Shown here piece by piece: positions 28,731 through 39,943 of a stretch of 42,651 bases of DNA. Origin of the DNA: an uncultured Alistipes sp. (lineage in GTDB: Bacteria; Bacteroidota; Bacteroidia; Bacteroidales; Rikenellaceae); NCBI GenBank assembly GCA_900542505.1, contig UQNV01000017.1:1-42651 (forward strand), in the 5' to 3' direction. Position 1 is the first letter of the stretch; every line of letters starts with the position of its first letter. A model generated the notes under the pieces. That model worked only from the letters and a program-made list of their open reading frames with translations, was not told the DNA's origin and did no database searches. The position numbers and the translations under genes are program-made.

Positions 28731-29102
28731 ATGAAAAAGATTCTAATGCTGTTGTTTACTGTGCTGGTATTTTCCGTATATGCCGGGGAGAATAATGCTT
28801 CCGCTGTCATGCAAACCTCTGACAGCTGTGTGTCAGTAGGCAATGTCATGGCTACAATATCAGAATATGAAGGGGAAGTCGTAGTAAATTTTGCAAATCA
28901 GAATGCCTATAAGGTATCAGTATCTTATACCGTATATGCTTTGACTCCGGATTATCGAAGTGTACGAGCCGGAGGCGGAAATGTAGCATTGTCTCGTTAT
29001 GACGGTACTGTGAGCGGGCCATATCAGAAATCGGTAAGAATCCGTAAAGGGAACGGCCTGCATTCATATAGCGTTGAAATCAATCCCATGAGATGCGAAT
29101 AA
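28731..29102 (+). CDS. Small secreted protein of unknown function (AT-rich gene)
   Basis: 123-residue protein with a clear signal peptide (MKKILMLLFTVLVFSVYAG). The mature part of about 100 residues looks like a beta-sandwich: alternating hydrophobics in VGNVMATISEYEGEVVVNF and YKVSVSYTVYALTPD, then VRIRKGNGLHSYSVEI. I do not recognise the family. Codons are visibly AT-richer than in all neighbouring genes (TTA, AAT, GTA and ATA are frequent), suggesting acquisition or weak expression selection. It starts 63 bases after the structured RNA, could be read from the same promoter, and is followed by a terminator. Confidence 0.75.
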   Translation: MKKILMLLFTVLVFSVYAGENNASAVMQTSDSCVSVGNVMATISEYEGEVVVNFANQNAYKVSVSYTVYALTPDYRSVRAGGGNVALSRYDGTVSGPYQKSVRIRKGNGLHSYSVEINPMRCE

Positions 29103-29140
29103 GATTCGTCGTGTATCTGACTATAAGTCGATAATGAGAA

Positions 29141-29169
29141 ATCCCGGCTCTTACGGCCGGGATTTTTTG
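29141..29169 (+). terminator. Rho-independent terminator after the small secreted protein gene
   Basis: AATCCCGGC (29141-29149) pairs perfectly with GCCGGGATT (29157-29165), followed by a T run. Confidence 0.88.
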
Positions 29170-29221
29170 TTAAAAAACAGAGGCGACTTTTGTCCATGAT
29201 ATATTCTCTCCCCGCTGCCGC

Positions 29222-30235
<1,014 letters not shown>

Positions 30236-30371
30236 GTCGATGGGTGGGTTAAGGGTTTTGACGGGTTTTCGGGTTACGATAGAGCAAGTTAGAAACAAAT
30301 TTCCGAAAAAGGAAGTCTTTTTTCGCGAGGATGTTCTTCATACCCAAAGAAAAGGGCTTCCCGGCCAAAAT

Positions 30372-30407
30372 AAAATCCGCCCCGCCGCTTTCGGTGCGGC
30401 AGGGCGG
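30372..30407 (-). terminator. Rho-independent terminator after glnS
   Basis: CCGCCCCGCCGC (30377-30388) pairs with GCGGCAGGGCGG (30396-30407), with one mismatch. On the minus strand it is followed by ATTTTATTTT. Confidence 0.8.
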
Positions 30408-30479
30408 AAGCTTGTTTCACGGGTGCCCGGCGCTTCGGCGGACGAAGTCCCGGGCTGTGCAACAGGGGGGTGGTGGGGC

Positions 30480-32162
<1,683 letters not shown>

Positions 32163-32174
32163 ATTATATAATGT

Positions 32175-33296
32175 CTATTTTTTGTGATTCTTGCTGTTGT
32201 ATACCGGTTTGAAGAACTTCACGGCCACGTCGAGCATCTGCTGCGTGCCGAAGCCCGTGCCGTCGCAGTGGGTGGCGAACTCCACGCGCACGCGCACCGT
32301 GTCGTGGAAGAAGTGCTTGGCGTAGGAGAGTGCGGCGCGGTTGTAGAAGCCCTTGTCGGTGCGGAAGAAGCTTTCGCCCGGGTAGAGCTCGCGGCCGTAG
32401 GGGATGAAGACCGTCTCGCCCCCTTCGGTGGTGTATTCGTGGCCGCCGAAGAAGGGGCAGAGGTTCTGCCCGAAGTAGATGCGCTCGTCGAGCGTGAAGC
32501 CCCAGCGGCTCATGCGAAAGCCCGCTTCGCCCATGCGGGGCATCTCCCACGAGTGGCCGAAGCTGCGGTCGCGCTGTGCGGTCTGGAGCAGTCCGACGTG
32601 GATGTCGAAGTCGAAGAAGGCGTTGAATTTCACGCCCACGGTGGGGTTGACGAGCAGGTAGTCGACGACGTTCTCGAGCGGGGCGTCCTTCTGGCCCGCG
32701 AAGTGGAACATCGTGAAGTTGTAGCCGTAGTAGAAGTGCTTGAGGTAGTGGCGTCCCGAGCTGAGGATGCGGAACTTCTCGCGCGAGGAGGTGGAGTACA
32801 TGCCCTCCCAGTCGCAGATGAACTCGACGTAGGAGCCGCGTCGGCCGTTGTATTGGGCCAGCACGCCGTTCATCCGGTTGTGGATGAACCTTTCGGCCTC
32901 GGTGAAGAAGGCGGTCGAGTAGTCGGCGTCGTGGGCCAGGTCACGGGTGAAGATACCCGCCACGGCCCGCACCTTCGGCGTCTGGAACTGGTAGTACATG
33001 ATGGGCTTCACCTCCGAAAGGAACTGCGAACCCGCCTGGCCGAAGTTCTGCACCATGTCGGCTCCGAAGACCAGCGAATTCTTTTCCTCCCACCGTATTC
33101 CGATTCGGGGTGTGAGGCGGGCGGCGAAATCGGTGCCGGACTCGATGTCCTGGCCGGGTACGGCGAAGGTGCAGCTGCCGAATTCCTTGTTGTCGAAATA
33201 CATCCGGAAATCGGCGTCGACGAAGAGCTCCTGGGCGGAGAGACTTGCCGTGCAGACGGCCAGGAGCAGCGTAAGGGTGAGTCGAATTTTCTTCAT
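32175..33296 (-). CDS. Outer-membrane beta-barrel protein of unknown function
   Basis: 373-residue exported protein. Residues 1-22 are a signal peptide (MKKIRLTLTLLLAVC...SLSAQ). The remainder is rich in aromatic residues and alternating strands (FRMYFDNKEFGSC, MYYQFQTPKVRAVAG, FTLDERIYFGQNL), consistent with a 12- to 16-strand barrel. It is not a recognisable SusC or TonB receptor; no plug domain is seen. Start 33296 was chosen over 33380 because the signal peptide begins there and the promoter at 33324-33331 lies between. It precedes glnS by 12 bases. Confidence 0.83.
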   Translation of the reverse strand: MKKIRLTLTLLLAVCTASLSAQELFVDADFRMYFDNKEFGSCTFAVPGQDIESGTDFAARLTPRIGIRWEEKNSLVFGADMVQNFGQAGSQFLSEVKPIMYYQFQTPKVRAVAGIFTRDLAHDADYSTAFFTEAERFIHNRMNGVLAQYNGRRGSYVEFICDWEGMYSTSSREKFRILSSGRHYLKHFYYGYNFTMFHFAGQKDAPLENVVDYLLVNPTVGVKFNAFFDFDIHVGLLQTAQRDRSFGHSWEMPRMGEAGFRMSRWGFTLDERIYFGQNLCPFFGGHEYTTEGGETVFIPYGRELYPGESFFRTDKGFYNRAALSYAKHFFHDTVRVRVEFATHCDGTGFGTQQMLDVAVKFFKPVYNSKNHKK

Positions 33297-33323
33297 GCGC
33301 GGTTGCGGGGTTGAATCAACCGA

Positions 33324-33331
33324 CAAAAGTA
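33324..33331 (-). promoter_or_regulatory. -7 promoter element for the barrel gene-glnS transcript
   Basis: Minus-strand TACTTTTG, 27 bases before the start at 33296. No -33 TTTG at the normal distance. Confidence 0.5.
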
Positions 33332-33353
33332 GGGAAAAGATTTCAATTTTGGT

Positions 33354-33361
33354 TACATTTG
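33354..33361 (+). promoter_or_regulatory. -7 promoter element for the TrmH-type methyltransferase gene
   Basis: TACATTTG, 18 bases before the ATG at 33380. It faces away from the minus-strand element at 33324-33331, 22 bases off. Confidence 0.5.
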
Positions 33362-33379
33362 CACCCAAATTAAGAAGCA

Positions 33380-33946
33380 ATGCGCAAGATTACCAACGAA
33401 GAGCTCGGGCGCCCGACGCCCGAGGAGTTTGCCGCACGGGAGAAGATGCCCGTTGCGGTGGTGCTCGACAACGTGCGGTCGGCCCAGAACGTGGGCGCCT
33501 TTTTCCGTACGGGCGACGCCTTTGCCGTGGAGAGCATCCACCTGTGCGGCATTACGGCGACCCCTCCCTCGCGGGAGATTCACAAGTCGGCGCTCGGGGC
33601 CGAAACCACCGTCGTGTGGCACCACGCCGAATCGACCGGGGAGTGCCTCGCCTCGCTGCGCGCCGAGGGCTACTGCCTGCTGGCCGTCGAGCAGGTCGAG
33701 GGGGCCGTCTCGCTCGACGAGTTCCGTCCGGAGCCGGGGCGGAAGTATGCGCTGGTCTTCGGCAACGAGGTGGAGGGCGTCTCGCAGCAGGCCGTCGACC
33801 TGTGCGACGGAGCGCTCGAGATTCCTCAGGCCGGTACGAAGCATTCGCTCAACGTCTCGGTCTCGGGAGGCGTCGTGCTGTGGAGTTTTTTTTGCCAGAT
33901 TTATCCAAAGCGCTATCTTTGCCGCGTTGAAAATCCCAAAAACTGA
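33380..33946 (+). CDS. TrmH/SpoU-family RNA 2'-O-methyltransferase
   Basis: 188-residue SPOUT methyltransferase acting on tRNA or rRNA ribose. The three family motifs are NVRSAQNVGAFFRTGDAF (motif 1), ALVFGNEVEGV (motif 2) and EIPQAGTKHSLNVSVSGGVV (motif 3, the trefoil-knot SAM site). No extra N-terminal RNA-binding domain is present. The C-terminal 20 residues after VVLW are not conserved in kind and are encoded by a T8 run and the promoter of panB, so the true end of the folded protein is near 33888. The start at 33380 follows a TACATTTG element. The exact substrate is unknown. Confidence 0.92.
   Translation: MRKITNEELGRPTPEEFAAREKMPVAVVLDNVRSAQNVGAFFRTGDAFAVESIHLCGITATPPSREIHKSALGAETTVVWHHAESTGECLASLRAEGYCLLAVEQVEGAVSLDEFRPEPGRKYALVFGNEVEGVSQQAVDLCDGALEIPQAGTKHSLNVSVSGGVVLWSFFCQIYPKRYLCRVENPKN
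33891..33921 (+). promoter_or_regulatory. panB promoter inside the 3' end of the trmH-type gene
   Basis: TTTG (33891-33894), exactly 19 bases, then TATCTTTG (33914-33921), within the upstream reading frame and 31 bases before the panB ATG at 33953. Confidence 0.75.
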
Positions 33947-33952
33947 TAGAAA

Positions 33953-34768
33953 ATGTCCGTAGAAAGTACTGTTCGGGCGGTGACGACCTACCGCCTTACG
34001 GAGATGAAGCAGCGGGGCGAAAAAATCGCCATGCTGACCTCGTATGACTATTCGATGGCGAAAATCGTCGATGCCGCCGGAATCGATGTGATTCTGGTGG
34101 GCGATTCGGCTGCCAATGTGATGGCCGGCTACGAAACGACGCTTCCCATCACGCTCGATATGATGATTTACCACGCCCACTCGGTGGTTCGTGCCGTGCA
34201 GCGTGCGCTGGTGGTGGTCGACCTGCCGTTCGGCACCTACCAGGGCAACTCGAAAGTGGCGCTCGATTCGGCCGTCCGCATCATGAAGGAGACCGAGGCC
34301 GACGCCGTGAAAATGGAGGGCGGCGAGGAGATTCTCGAGTCGGTGCAGCGCATCCTCTCGGCCGGAATCCCCGTCATGGGACACCTCGGACTGACGCCCC
34401 AGTCGATTCACAAGTTCGGCACCTACAACGTCCGCGCCAAGGAGGAGGCCGAGGCGGCCAAGCTGCTGCGTGACGCCCATCTGCTGAGCGAGGCGGGCTG
34501 CTTTGCCATCGTGCTCGAGAAGATTCCCGCGGCACTGGCCACGCGTGTGACCTCCGAAATCTCGGCGCCGACCATCGGCATCGGTGCAGGCCCGGGCTGC
34601 GACGGCCAGGTGCTGGTCATCCACGACATGCTGGGCATCAACAAGGGCTTCTCGCCCCGCTTCCTGCGCCGTTATGCCGACCTGCATACGGTGATGACCG
34701 ATGCCGTCGAGCGTTATGTGGCCGACGTGAAGGAGTGCGACTTCCCCAACGAGAAGGAGCAGTATTAG
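33953..34768 (+). CDS. panB: 3-methyl-2-oxobutanoate hydroxymethyltransferase
   Basis: 271-residue TIM-barrel enzyme that adds a hydroxymethyl group from methylene-tetrahydrofolate to ketoisovalerate, the first step of pantothenate and coenzyme A synthesis. Signatures are [30 protein letters not shown] (Mg ligands), [19 protein letters not shown] and [10 protein letters not shown]. Length is typical. No panC or panD is adjacent, so the pathway is dispersed. It has its own promoter inside the upstream gene and a strong terminator. Confidence 0.97.
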   Translation: MSVESTVRAVTTYRLTEMKQRGEKIAMLTSYDYSMAKIVDAAGIDVILVGDSAANVMAGYETTLPITLDMMIYHAHSVVRAVQRALVVVDLPFGTYQGNSKVALDSAVRIMKETEADAVKMEGGEEILESVQRILSAGIPVMGHLGLTPQSIHKFGTYNVRAKEEAEAAKLLRDAHLLSEAGCFAIVLEKIPAALATRVTSEISAPTIGIGAGPGCDGQVLVIHDMLGINKGFSPRFLRRYADLHTVMTDAVERYVADVKECDFPNEKEQY

Positions 34769-34812
34769 CCCTCGTCGGACATCCGGCCCCGGATGCTGCC
34801 CGACAATTTCCC

Positions 34813-34853
34813 GGCGGAGAGACCCGTGAGCGGTCTCTCCGCCGTTCTTTTTT
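34813..34853 (+). terminator. Rho-independent terminator after panB
   Basis: GGCGGAGAGACC (34813-34824) pairs perfectly with GGTCTCTCCGCC (34832-34843), followed by GTTCTTTTTT. Confidence 0.93.
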
Positions 34854-34934
34854 CGGGGCTGGGGCCTTTCCGGCCGCTTCGGGAACCGATGCCGCCCTTT
34901 CCCGGACTCTTTTCCGCATGAATTTCGCCGGAGG

Positions 34935-34966
34935 TTTGTGCCGTTCGGAAAAAATGCTTAATTTTG
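34935..34966 (+). promoter_or_regulatory. guaB promoter
   Basis: TTTG (34935-34938), 20 bases, then TAATTTTG (34959-34966), 24 bases before the ATG at 34991. No purine-riboswitch core was recognised in the short leader. Confidence 0.75.
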
Positions 34967-34990
34967 CAGGCAACAAAAATCCACGTTCTT

Positions 34991-36469
34991 ATGTCGTTTA
35001 TCAATGAAAGGGTGCAGCCCGAAGGCCTTACCTTCGACGACGTGCTGCTCGTACCCGCCTATTCGGAAGTGTTGCCGCGAGAGGTCAGCGTTCAGACCCG
35101 TTTCTCGCGTAATATCAAGCTCAACATCCCCATCGTCTCCGCGGCGATGGATACCGTCACGGAGGCTCCGCTGGCGATAGCTCTTGCGCGTGAAGGCGGC
35201 ATCGGCGTCATCCACAAGAACATGACCATCGCCCAGCAGGCGCTGCATGTGCGTCGGGTGAAGCGCGCCGAGAACGGCATGATTTACGACCCGGTGACCA
35301 TCTCGAAGGACGAGACCGTCGGCGACGCCCTGGCGTTGATGCAGGAGAATAAAATCGGCGGTATTCCCGTGGTGGACGCCGAGCGCCGGCTCATCGGTAT
35401 CGTGACCAACCGCGACCTGCGCTTCCAGCGCGACATGTCGCGCCGCATCGCCGAGGTGATGACCCCGGGCGACCGGCTGGTGACGACCCACAGCACCGAC
35501 CTGCGCGAGGCACAGGAGACGCTGCTGGGCAGCAAAATCGAAAAACTTCCCGTGGTCGACGACGAAGGCCGGCTCGTGGGACTCATCACCTATAAGGACA
35601 TTACCAAGGTTCAGGACCATCCCAACGCCTGCAAGGACGAGAAGGGCCGTCTGCGCGTAGCGGCCGGCGTGGGCATCACGCCCGACATGATGGAGCGCGT
35701 CAAGGCGCTTGTCGACGAGGATGTCGATGCCGTCGTGCTCGACTCGGCCCACGGCCATTCGGCCAACATCGTCAATGCGCTGCGCCGCATCAAGGCCGAA
35801 TATCCCGGTCTGGACGTGGTTGTGGGCAACATCGCAACGGCCGAAGCGGCCCGTTATCTGATTGACAACGGCGCCGACGGCATCAAGGTGGGTATCGGTC
35901 CCGGCTCCATCTGCACCACGCGCATCATCGCCGGCGTGGGCGTGCCCCAGCTGTCGGCCATCTATGCCGCCGCATCCGAGGCCAAGGGCTCGGGTGTCCC
36001 GGTCATCGCCGACGGAGGTCTGCGCTACTCGGGCGACATCGTCAAGGCGCTCGCCGCGGGCGGCGACTGCGTGATGATTGGCTCGATGTTCGCCGGTACG
36101 GAGGAGGCTCCGGGCGAGACCATCATCTACAACGGCCGCAAGTTCAAGGCATACCGCGGCATGGGCTCCATCGAGGCCATGAAGGCCGGTTCGGCCGACC
36201 GCTATTTCCAGAAGGGCTGCGAGGGCAACATCAACAAGCTGGTGCCCGAAGGCATCGAGGCCCGCGTCCCCTTCAAGGGAGCGCTCAGCGAGACGGTCTA
36301 CCAGCTCATCGGCGGTCTGCGTTCGGGCATGGGATACTGCGGCGCGAAGGATATCCCGACGCTCCAGACTGCGAAATTCATCCGAATCACCGCTTCGGGC
36401 ATGCATGAGAGCCATCCGCACGACGTGGCCATCACGCGCGAGGCGCCCAACTACTCGAGTGAACGATAA
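34991..36469 (+). CDS. guaB: IMP dehydrogenase
   Basis: 492-residue enzyme that oxidises IMP to XMP, the committed step to guanine nucleotides. The barrel starts [15 protein letters not shown]. Two CBS domains are inserted at about 95-205. The catalytic Cys is C308 in [10 protein letters not shown], with the mobile flap near YRGMGS and the K/Na site downstream. The start at 34991 was chosen over the frame opening at 34964, which overlaps the promoter. The gene ends exactly where the next reading frame begins, and guaA follows that one. Confidence 0.97.
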   Translation: MSFINERVQPEGLTFDDVLLVPAYSEVLPREVSVQTRFSRNIKLNIPIVSAAMDTVTEAPLAIALAREGGIGVIHKNMTIAQQALHVRRVKRAENGMIYDPVTISKDETVGDALALMQENKIGGIPVVDAERRLIGIVTNRDLRFQRDMSRRIAEVMTPGDRLVTTHSTDLREAQETLLGSKIEKLPVVDDEGRLVGLITYKDITKVQDHPNACKDEKGRLRVAAGVGITPDMMERVKALVDEDVDAVVLDSAHGHSANIVNALRRIKAEYPGLDVVVGNIATAEAARYLIDNGADGIKVGIGPGSICTTRIIAGVGVPQLSAIYAAASEAKGSGVPVIADGGLRYSGDIVKALAAGGDCVMIGSMFAGTEEAPGETIIYNGRKFKAYRGMGSIEAMKAGSADRYFQKGCEGNINKLVPEGIEARVPFKGALSETVYQLIGGLRSGMGYCGAKDIPTLQTAKFIRITASGMHESHPHDVAITREAPNYSSER

Positions 36470-37468
36470 ATGACGAAAAACAGCACAAGAACTCTGCTGG
36501 AGTGGGTCGTTGCCGTGTTGGCAGTGACCTCGCTCCTCATATGGCTGGTGACCGACTGGCATCTGGCCGGAATCATTGCCCAGGCGCTGAGCGCCGTCGC
36601 GGCTTGCTGCGTGCTCTTCTTCGGCCGACCGGCCGACAAGCAGACGGGCGCAAACGCTTCGCGCCGCAACGACCGTCAGGGCGGCCGCAGCGACGGGCGC
36701 AATGCCCGCAACCGCAATGCCCGCAGCGGGCGCAATGCGTCGGCCGGCTCGGCTTCCGCAGCGCGTCGCGGCGAGGAGCCTGCCCGTCAGCAGCCCTCCG
36801 TCCGCAACCGTGCCGAGGCAAAACCGGCTCAGCAGCGTACCGAAACGGCCTCCCGGGGCGAAACTCCGGCGCGGCAGGCAGCCGCCAAGGAGGGCGATGC
36901 TCCCTCTTCGTCGCGCCGCCGCCGGCGCAACCGCGGCCATGGCGGTGCAACTGCGTCGGAACAACCGCAGGGCGAGACGCTGCGCAACGCCGCCTCCGCA
37001 CAACCTGCGGCCGAGCGTAACTCCGGGCGCAGGAAGCCGTCGGATGAGGCTGCGGCCGAAAAAGCGGCTCCGGCAGCAAACGTTCAGACGGCCGAATCCG
37101 ATACCGACAAGAGCACCGTGCGCAGCGAGCGTCCGGTGAAGGCCCGTCCGACGGAGGAGGCTCAGCGCTCCGAGCGCGCCGCAAAAGCGGAAGATCCGCT
37201 CCGCAAGGAGCCTGCAGCCGATGCGGCAGCAGGGGAGGGAGCGCCTGCGTCCGAAGCGTCAGCCGAGGGCGTCGCTGCGGGCGATGGCCTTCAGGAGCGT
37301 CCGGCAGGCGGCCGTGCGCGGAGCCGTCACCGTCGCCGTGCTCCCCGTCCGGGTGGCGATGCGGCGGCTGAAACGGCCGAAGCGGTTGCCGGAACGGGCG
37401 AAACGGTCCGTTCGGATGAAGGCTCTGCGGAGCGCAATTCCAACGAAACTAACAAACCTACGGAATAA
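36470..37468 (+). CDS. Membrane-anchored, basic, low-complexity protein between guaB and guaA
   Basis: 332-residue protein of unknown function. Two hydrophobic segments, about residues 10-28 and 32-52, would form a hairpin in the membrane. The remaining 280 residues are disordered, rich in Ala, Arg, Glu and Gly, with clusters such as [13 protein letters not shown] and [13 protein letters not shown], probably nucleic-acid binding or charge-mediated. It follows the guaB stop with no gap and its TAA overlaps the guaA ATG (TAATG), so all three are translated together. Codon-position composition supports a real gene. Arg-rich blocks resemble the tail of the helicase at 49-900. No family was recognised. 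Confidence 0.75.
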   Translation: MTKNSTRTLLEWVVAVLAVTSLLIWLVTDWHLAGIIAQALSAVAACCVLFFGRPADKQTGANASRRNDRQGGRSDGRNARNRNARSGRNASAGSASAARRGEEPARQQPSVRNRAEAKPAQQRTETASRGETPARQAAAKEGDAPSSSRRRRRNRGHGGATASEQPQGETLRNAASAQPAAERNSGRRKPSDEAAAEKAAPAANVQTAESDTDKSTVRSERPVKARPTEEAQRSERAAKAEDPLRKEPAADAAAGEGAPASEASAEGVAAGDGLQERPAGGRARSRHRRRAPRPGGDAAAETAEAVAGTGETVRSDEGSAERNSNETNKPTE

Positions 37469-38997
37469 TGCAGGAAAAAATCTTGATTCTCGACTTCGGC
37501 TCGCAGTACACGCAGCTCATCGCGCGGCGTGTGCGCGAGCTGAATGTCTATTGCGAGATTCACCCCTTCAACAAGATTCCGGCGCTCGACGCGTCGGTGC
37601 GGGGCGTGATTCTCTCGGGAAGCCCCTATTCGGTGCGCGACAAGGAGGCTCCCAACCCCGACCTCTCGGCCATCAAGGGCCGGCTGCCGCTGCTGGGTGT
37701 CTGCTACGGAGCGCAGTTCCTCGCGTCGGCTTTCGGCGGCGAGGTGCAGCCCGCGCCGAGCCGTGAGTACGGCCGTGCAATGCTGACGGTGGGCGATGCC
37801 GGAGATGCCCTGATGCAGGGCCTTCCCGCCACCACGCAGGTGTGGATGTCGCATGGCGATACCATCACGCGGGTGCCCGACAACTACCGCATCGTCGCCT
37901 CGACGGAGGATGTCCGCGTAGCGGCCTACCACATCGAGGGCGAGCAGACGTGGGGCATTCAGTTCCACCCGGAGGTCTACCATTCGACCGACGGCACGCA
38001 GCTGCTCCGCAACTTCGTGGTGGGCATCTGCGGATGCGCTCAGTCGTGGACCTCGGAGAGCTTCGTCGAGTCGACCGTACGCGAACTGCGCGAGCGGCTG
38101 GGCGACGACCGCGTGGTTCTGGGCCTCTCGGGCGGTGTCGATTCGTCGGTTGCCGCCGTACTGCTCCACAAGGCCATCGGCCACAACCTCTACTGCATCT
38201 TCGTCGATTCGGGCCTGCTGCGCAAGAACGAGTTCGAGGAGGTGTTGGCCTCCTATGAGAACATGGGACTCAACGTCAAGGGTGTCAAGGCCGGGGCGAA
38301 GTTCCTCGGCGACCTGGCCGGCGTGACCGACCCCGAGACCAAGCGTAAAATCATCGGCCGCGACTTTGTCGAGGTGTTCAATGAGGAGGCGCTGAAAATC
38401 AAGGATGTCAAGTGGCTTGCGCAGGGTACCATCTATCCCGATGTCATCGAATCCTGCTCGGTCAACGGCCCTTCGGCCACCATCAAGTCGCATCACAACG
38501 TGGGTGGTCTGCCCGAGAAGATGAATCTGCGCGTCGTCGAGCCGCTGCGCCTGCTCTTCAAGGACGAGGTGCGCCGCGTGGGACGTTCGCTCGGCATTTC
38601 GGAGCAGCTCATCGGCCGCCATCCCTTCCCGGGACCGGGCCTTGCCATCCGCATCCTGGGCGACATTACGCCCGAGAAGGTGGAGATACTCCAGAATGTG
38701 GACAAAATCTATATCGATGCCCTGCGTTCGGCGGGCCTCTACGACAAGGTATGGCAGGCAGGAGCGATTCTGCTGCCGGTCAAGAGTGTCGGCGTGATGG
38801 GTGACGAGCGTACCTATGAGAGCTGCGTGGCGCTGCGCGCCGTGACCTCGACCGACGGCATGACGGCCGACTGGGTGCACCTGCCCTACGAGTTCCTGGC
38901 CAATGTCTCGAACGATATCATCAACAAGGTGAAGGGGGTCAACCGCGTAGTCTATGACATCTCCTCCAAACCGCCTGCCACAATCGAGTGGGAGTAA
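37468..38997 (+). CDS. guaA: GMP synthase (glutamine-hydrolysing)
   Basis: 509-residue enzyme that aminates XMP to GMP using glutamine and ATP. The class I glutaminase domain is N-terminal, with nucleophile C79 in GVCYGAQ and His/Glu in IQFHPEVYH. The ATP-pyrophosphatase domain has the PP-loop SGGVDSS starting at S221. The C-terminal dimerisation domain ends KPPATIEWE, the family's XMP-binding tail. Length is normal. It completes the guaB-orf-guaA transcript, with a strong terminator after it. Confidence 0.97.
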   Translation: MQEKILILDFGSQYTQLIARRVRELNVYCEIHPFNKIPALDASVRGVILSGSPYSVRDKEAPNPDLSAIKGRLPLLGVCYGAQFLASAFGGEVQPAPSREYGRAMLTVGDAGDALMQGLPATTQVWMSHGDTITRVPDNYRIVASTEDVRVAAYHIEGEQTWGIQFHPEVYHSTDGTQLLRNFVVGICGCAQSWTSESFVESTVRELRERLGDDRVVLGLSGGVDSSVAAVLLHKAIGHNLYCIFVDSGLLRKNEFEEVLASYENMGLNVKGVKAGAKFLGDLAGVTDPETKRKIIGRDFVEVFNEEALKIKDVKWLAQGTIYPDVIESCSVNGPSATIKSHHNVGGLPEKMNLRVVEPLRLLFKDEVRRVGRSLGISEQLIGRHPFPGPGLAIRILGDITPEKVEILQNVDKIYIDALRSAGLYDKVWQAGAILLPVKSVGVMGDERTYESCVALRAVTSTDGMTADWVHLPYEFLANVSNDIINKVKGVNRVVYDISSKPPATIEWE

Positions 38998-39020
38998 TCC
39001 TGCTCCTACGTCATATCAAT

Positions 39021-39053
39021 CCGGGCCGAAGACCTTCGGCCCGGTTCTTTTTT
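39021..39053 (+). terminator. Rho-independent terminator after guaA
   Basis: CCGGGCCGAA (39021-39030) pairs perfectly with TTCGGCCCGG (39035-39044), followed by TTCTTTTTT. The rest of the gap to 39188 shows no gene. Confidence 0.93.
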
Positions 39054-39188
39054 GCGCGGAGGCCGGCTGCGGATTGTCCGCTGTCGATTGTCTTCTGTCG
39101 ATTGCCGGTGGCGACTCTGTTTCGTCAGGTGGAGGGCGCGACGTCGTTTTTGTTGCGTGCGAGGGGTACATTGTCGGCCGCTAATGGC

Positions 39189-39196
39189 TATCTTTG
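39189..39196 (+). promoter_or_regulatory. -7 promoter element for the exonuclease gene
   Basis: TATCTTTG fits TAnnTTTG, 68 bases before the ATG at 39265. The nearest upstream TTG (39171-39173) leaves only a 15-base spacer. Confidence 0.45.
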
Positions 39197-39264
39197 CACC
39201 GTCACGGGGGCGAGAGATACTCCCGCCCGCCGTGCGCCCGAACCCATTCCGACTGTTATATACC

Positions 39265-39759
39265 ATGACCGATTTTGCTGCCATCGATTTCGAAACGGCC
39301 AACGGCAAGCGCTCGAGCGTCTGCTCGGTGGGCGTGGTGGTCGTACGTGGCGGCGAGGTGGTCGATACGCTCTACCGCCTCATCCGCCCCCGTCCCAACT
39401 ACTACAGCGCCTTCACCACGGCCATCCATGGCCTGAGCCATGCCGATACGGACGACGCTCCCGATTTCCGCACCGTGTGGGAGGAGATTGCTCCCCGCAT
39501 CGAGGGGCTGCCGCTCGTGGCCCACAACTCGCCCTTCGACGAGGGGTGCCTCAAGGCTGCGTTCGAACTCTACGGCATGCCCTATCCGGGCTATCGTTTC
39601 TACTGCACCTGCCGCGCCTCGCGCCGGACGTTTGGCAACAGGCTCCCCAACCACCAGCTCCATACCGTCTCGGCCGCCTGCGGCTTCGACCTCGAACACC
39701 ATCACCATGCGCTGGCCGATGCCGAGGCCTGCGCCCGCATCGCCCTCGAGATACTCTGA
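39265..39759 (+). CDS. DEDDh 3'-5' exonuclease (DnaQ/PolC-type)
   Basis: 164-residue stand-alone exonuclease domain, probably for DNA repair or as a proofreading-like trimming enzyme. All five catalytic residues are visible: D8 and E10 in DFETAN, D92 in HNSPFDEG, H148 in the HHHHAL run and D152 in ADAEA. There is no polymerase or BRCT domain. The frame is open upstream to 39052, but the domain begins at MTDFAAIDFETA and a TATCTTTG element lies upstream. Confidence 0.92.
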   Translation: MTDFAAIDFETANGKRSSVCSVGVVVVRGGEVVDTLYRLIRPRPNYYSAFTTAIHGLSHADTDDAPDFRTVWEEIAPRIEGLPLVAHNSPFDEGCLKAAFELYGMPYPGYRFYCTCRASRRTFGNRLPNHQLHTVSAACGFDLEHHHHALADAEACARIALEIL

Positions 39760-39787
39760 CGGGCGCGGCCGCATGTCGGCGGGTGGG

Positions 39788-39861
39788 GCAGAACTGCGCC
39801 GAACTGCGCTGCGCTGAGTTGAGTTGAACGGAGCAGTGTAGCACTGAGTTGGATTGAGTTG
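39788..39861. repeat. Short-unit repeat tract between exonuclease and porin genes
   Basis: GAACTGCGCC/GAACTGCGCT and GCGCT units are followed by several GAGTT/GGATTGAGTT units. It lies in the gap between convergent genes and has no coding support. It looks like replication-slippage expansion. Confidence 0.6.
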
Positions 39862-39881
39862 CGAATCCGTCCGGATGCGAA

Positions 39882-39920
39882 GAAAAAACGTTCCCCGACA
39901 CGATGCCGTGTCGGGGAACG
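39882..39920 (-). terminator. Rho-independent terminator after the porin gene
   Basis: CGTTCCCCGACACG (39889-39902) pairs perfectly with CGTGTCGGGGAACG (39907-39920) around ATGC. On the minus strand it is followed by TTTTTTCT. Confidence 0.92.
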
Positions 39921-39943
39921 TTCGTTTGCGGAGAGCCGCTTGC

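Noticed and set aside
34967..34990. Guanine-type riboswitch before guaB
   Set aside because: The leader after the promoter is under 25 bases, too short for a known purine aptamer.
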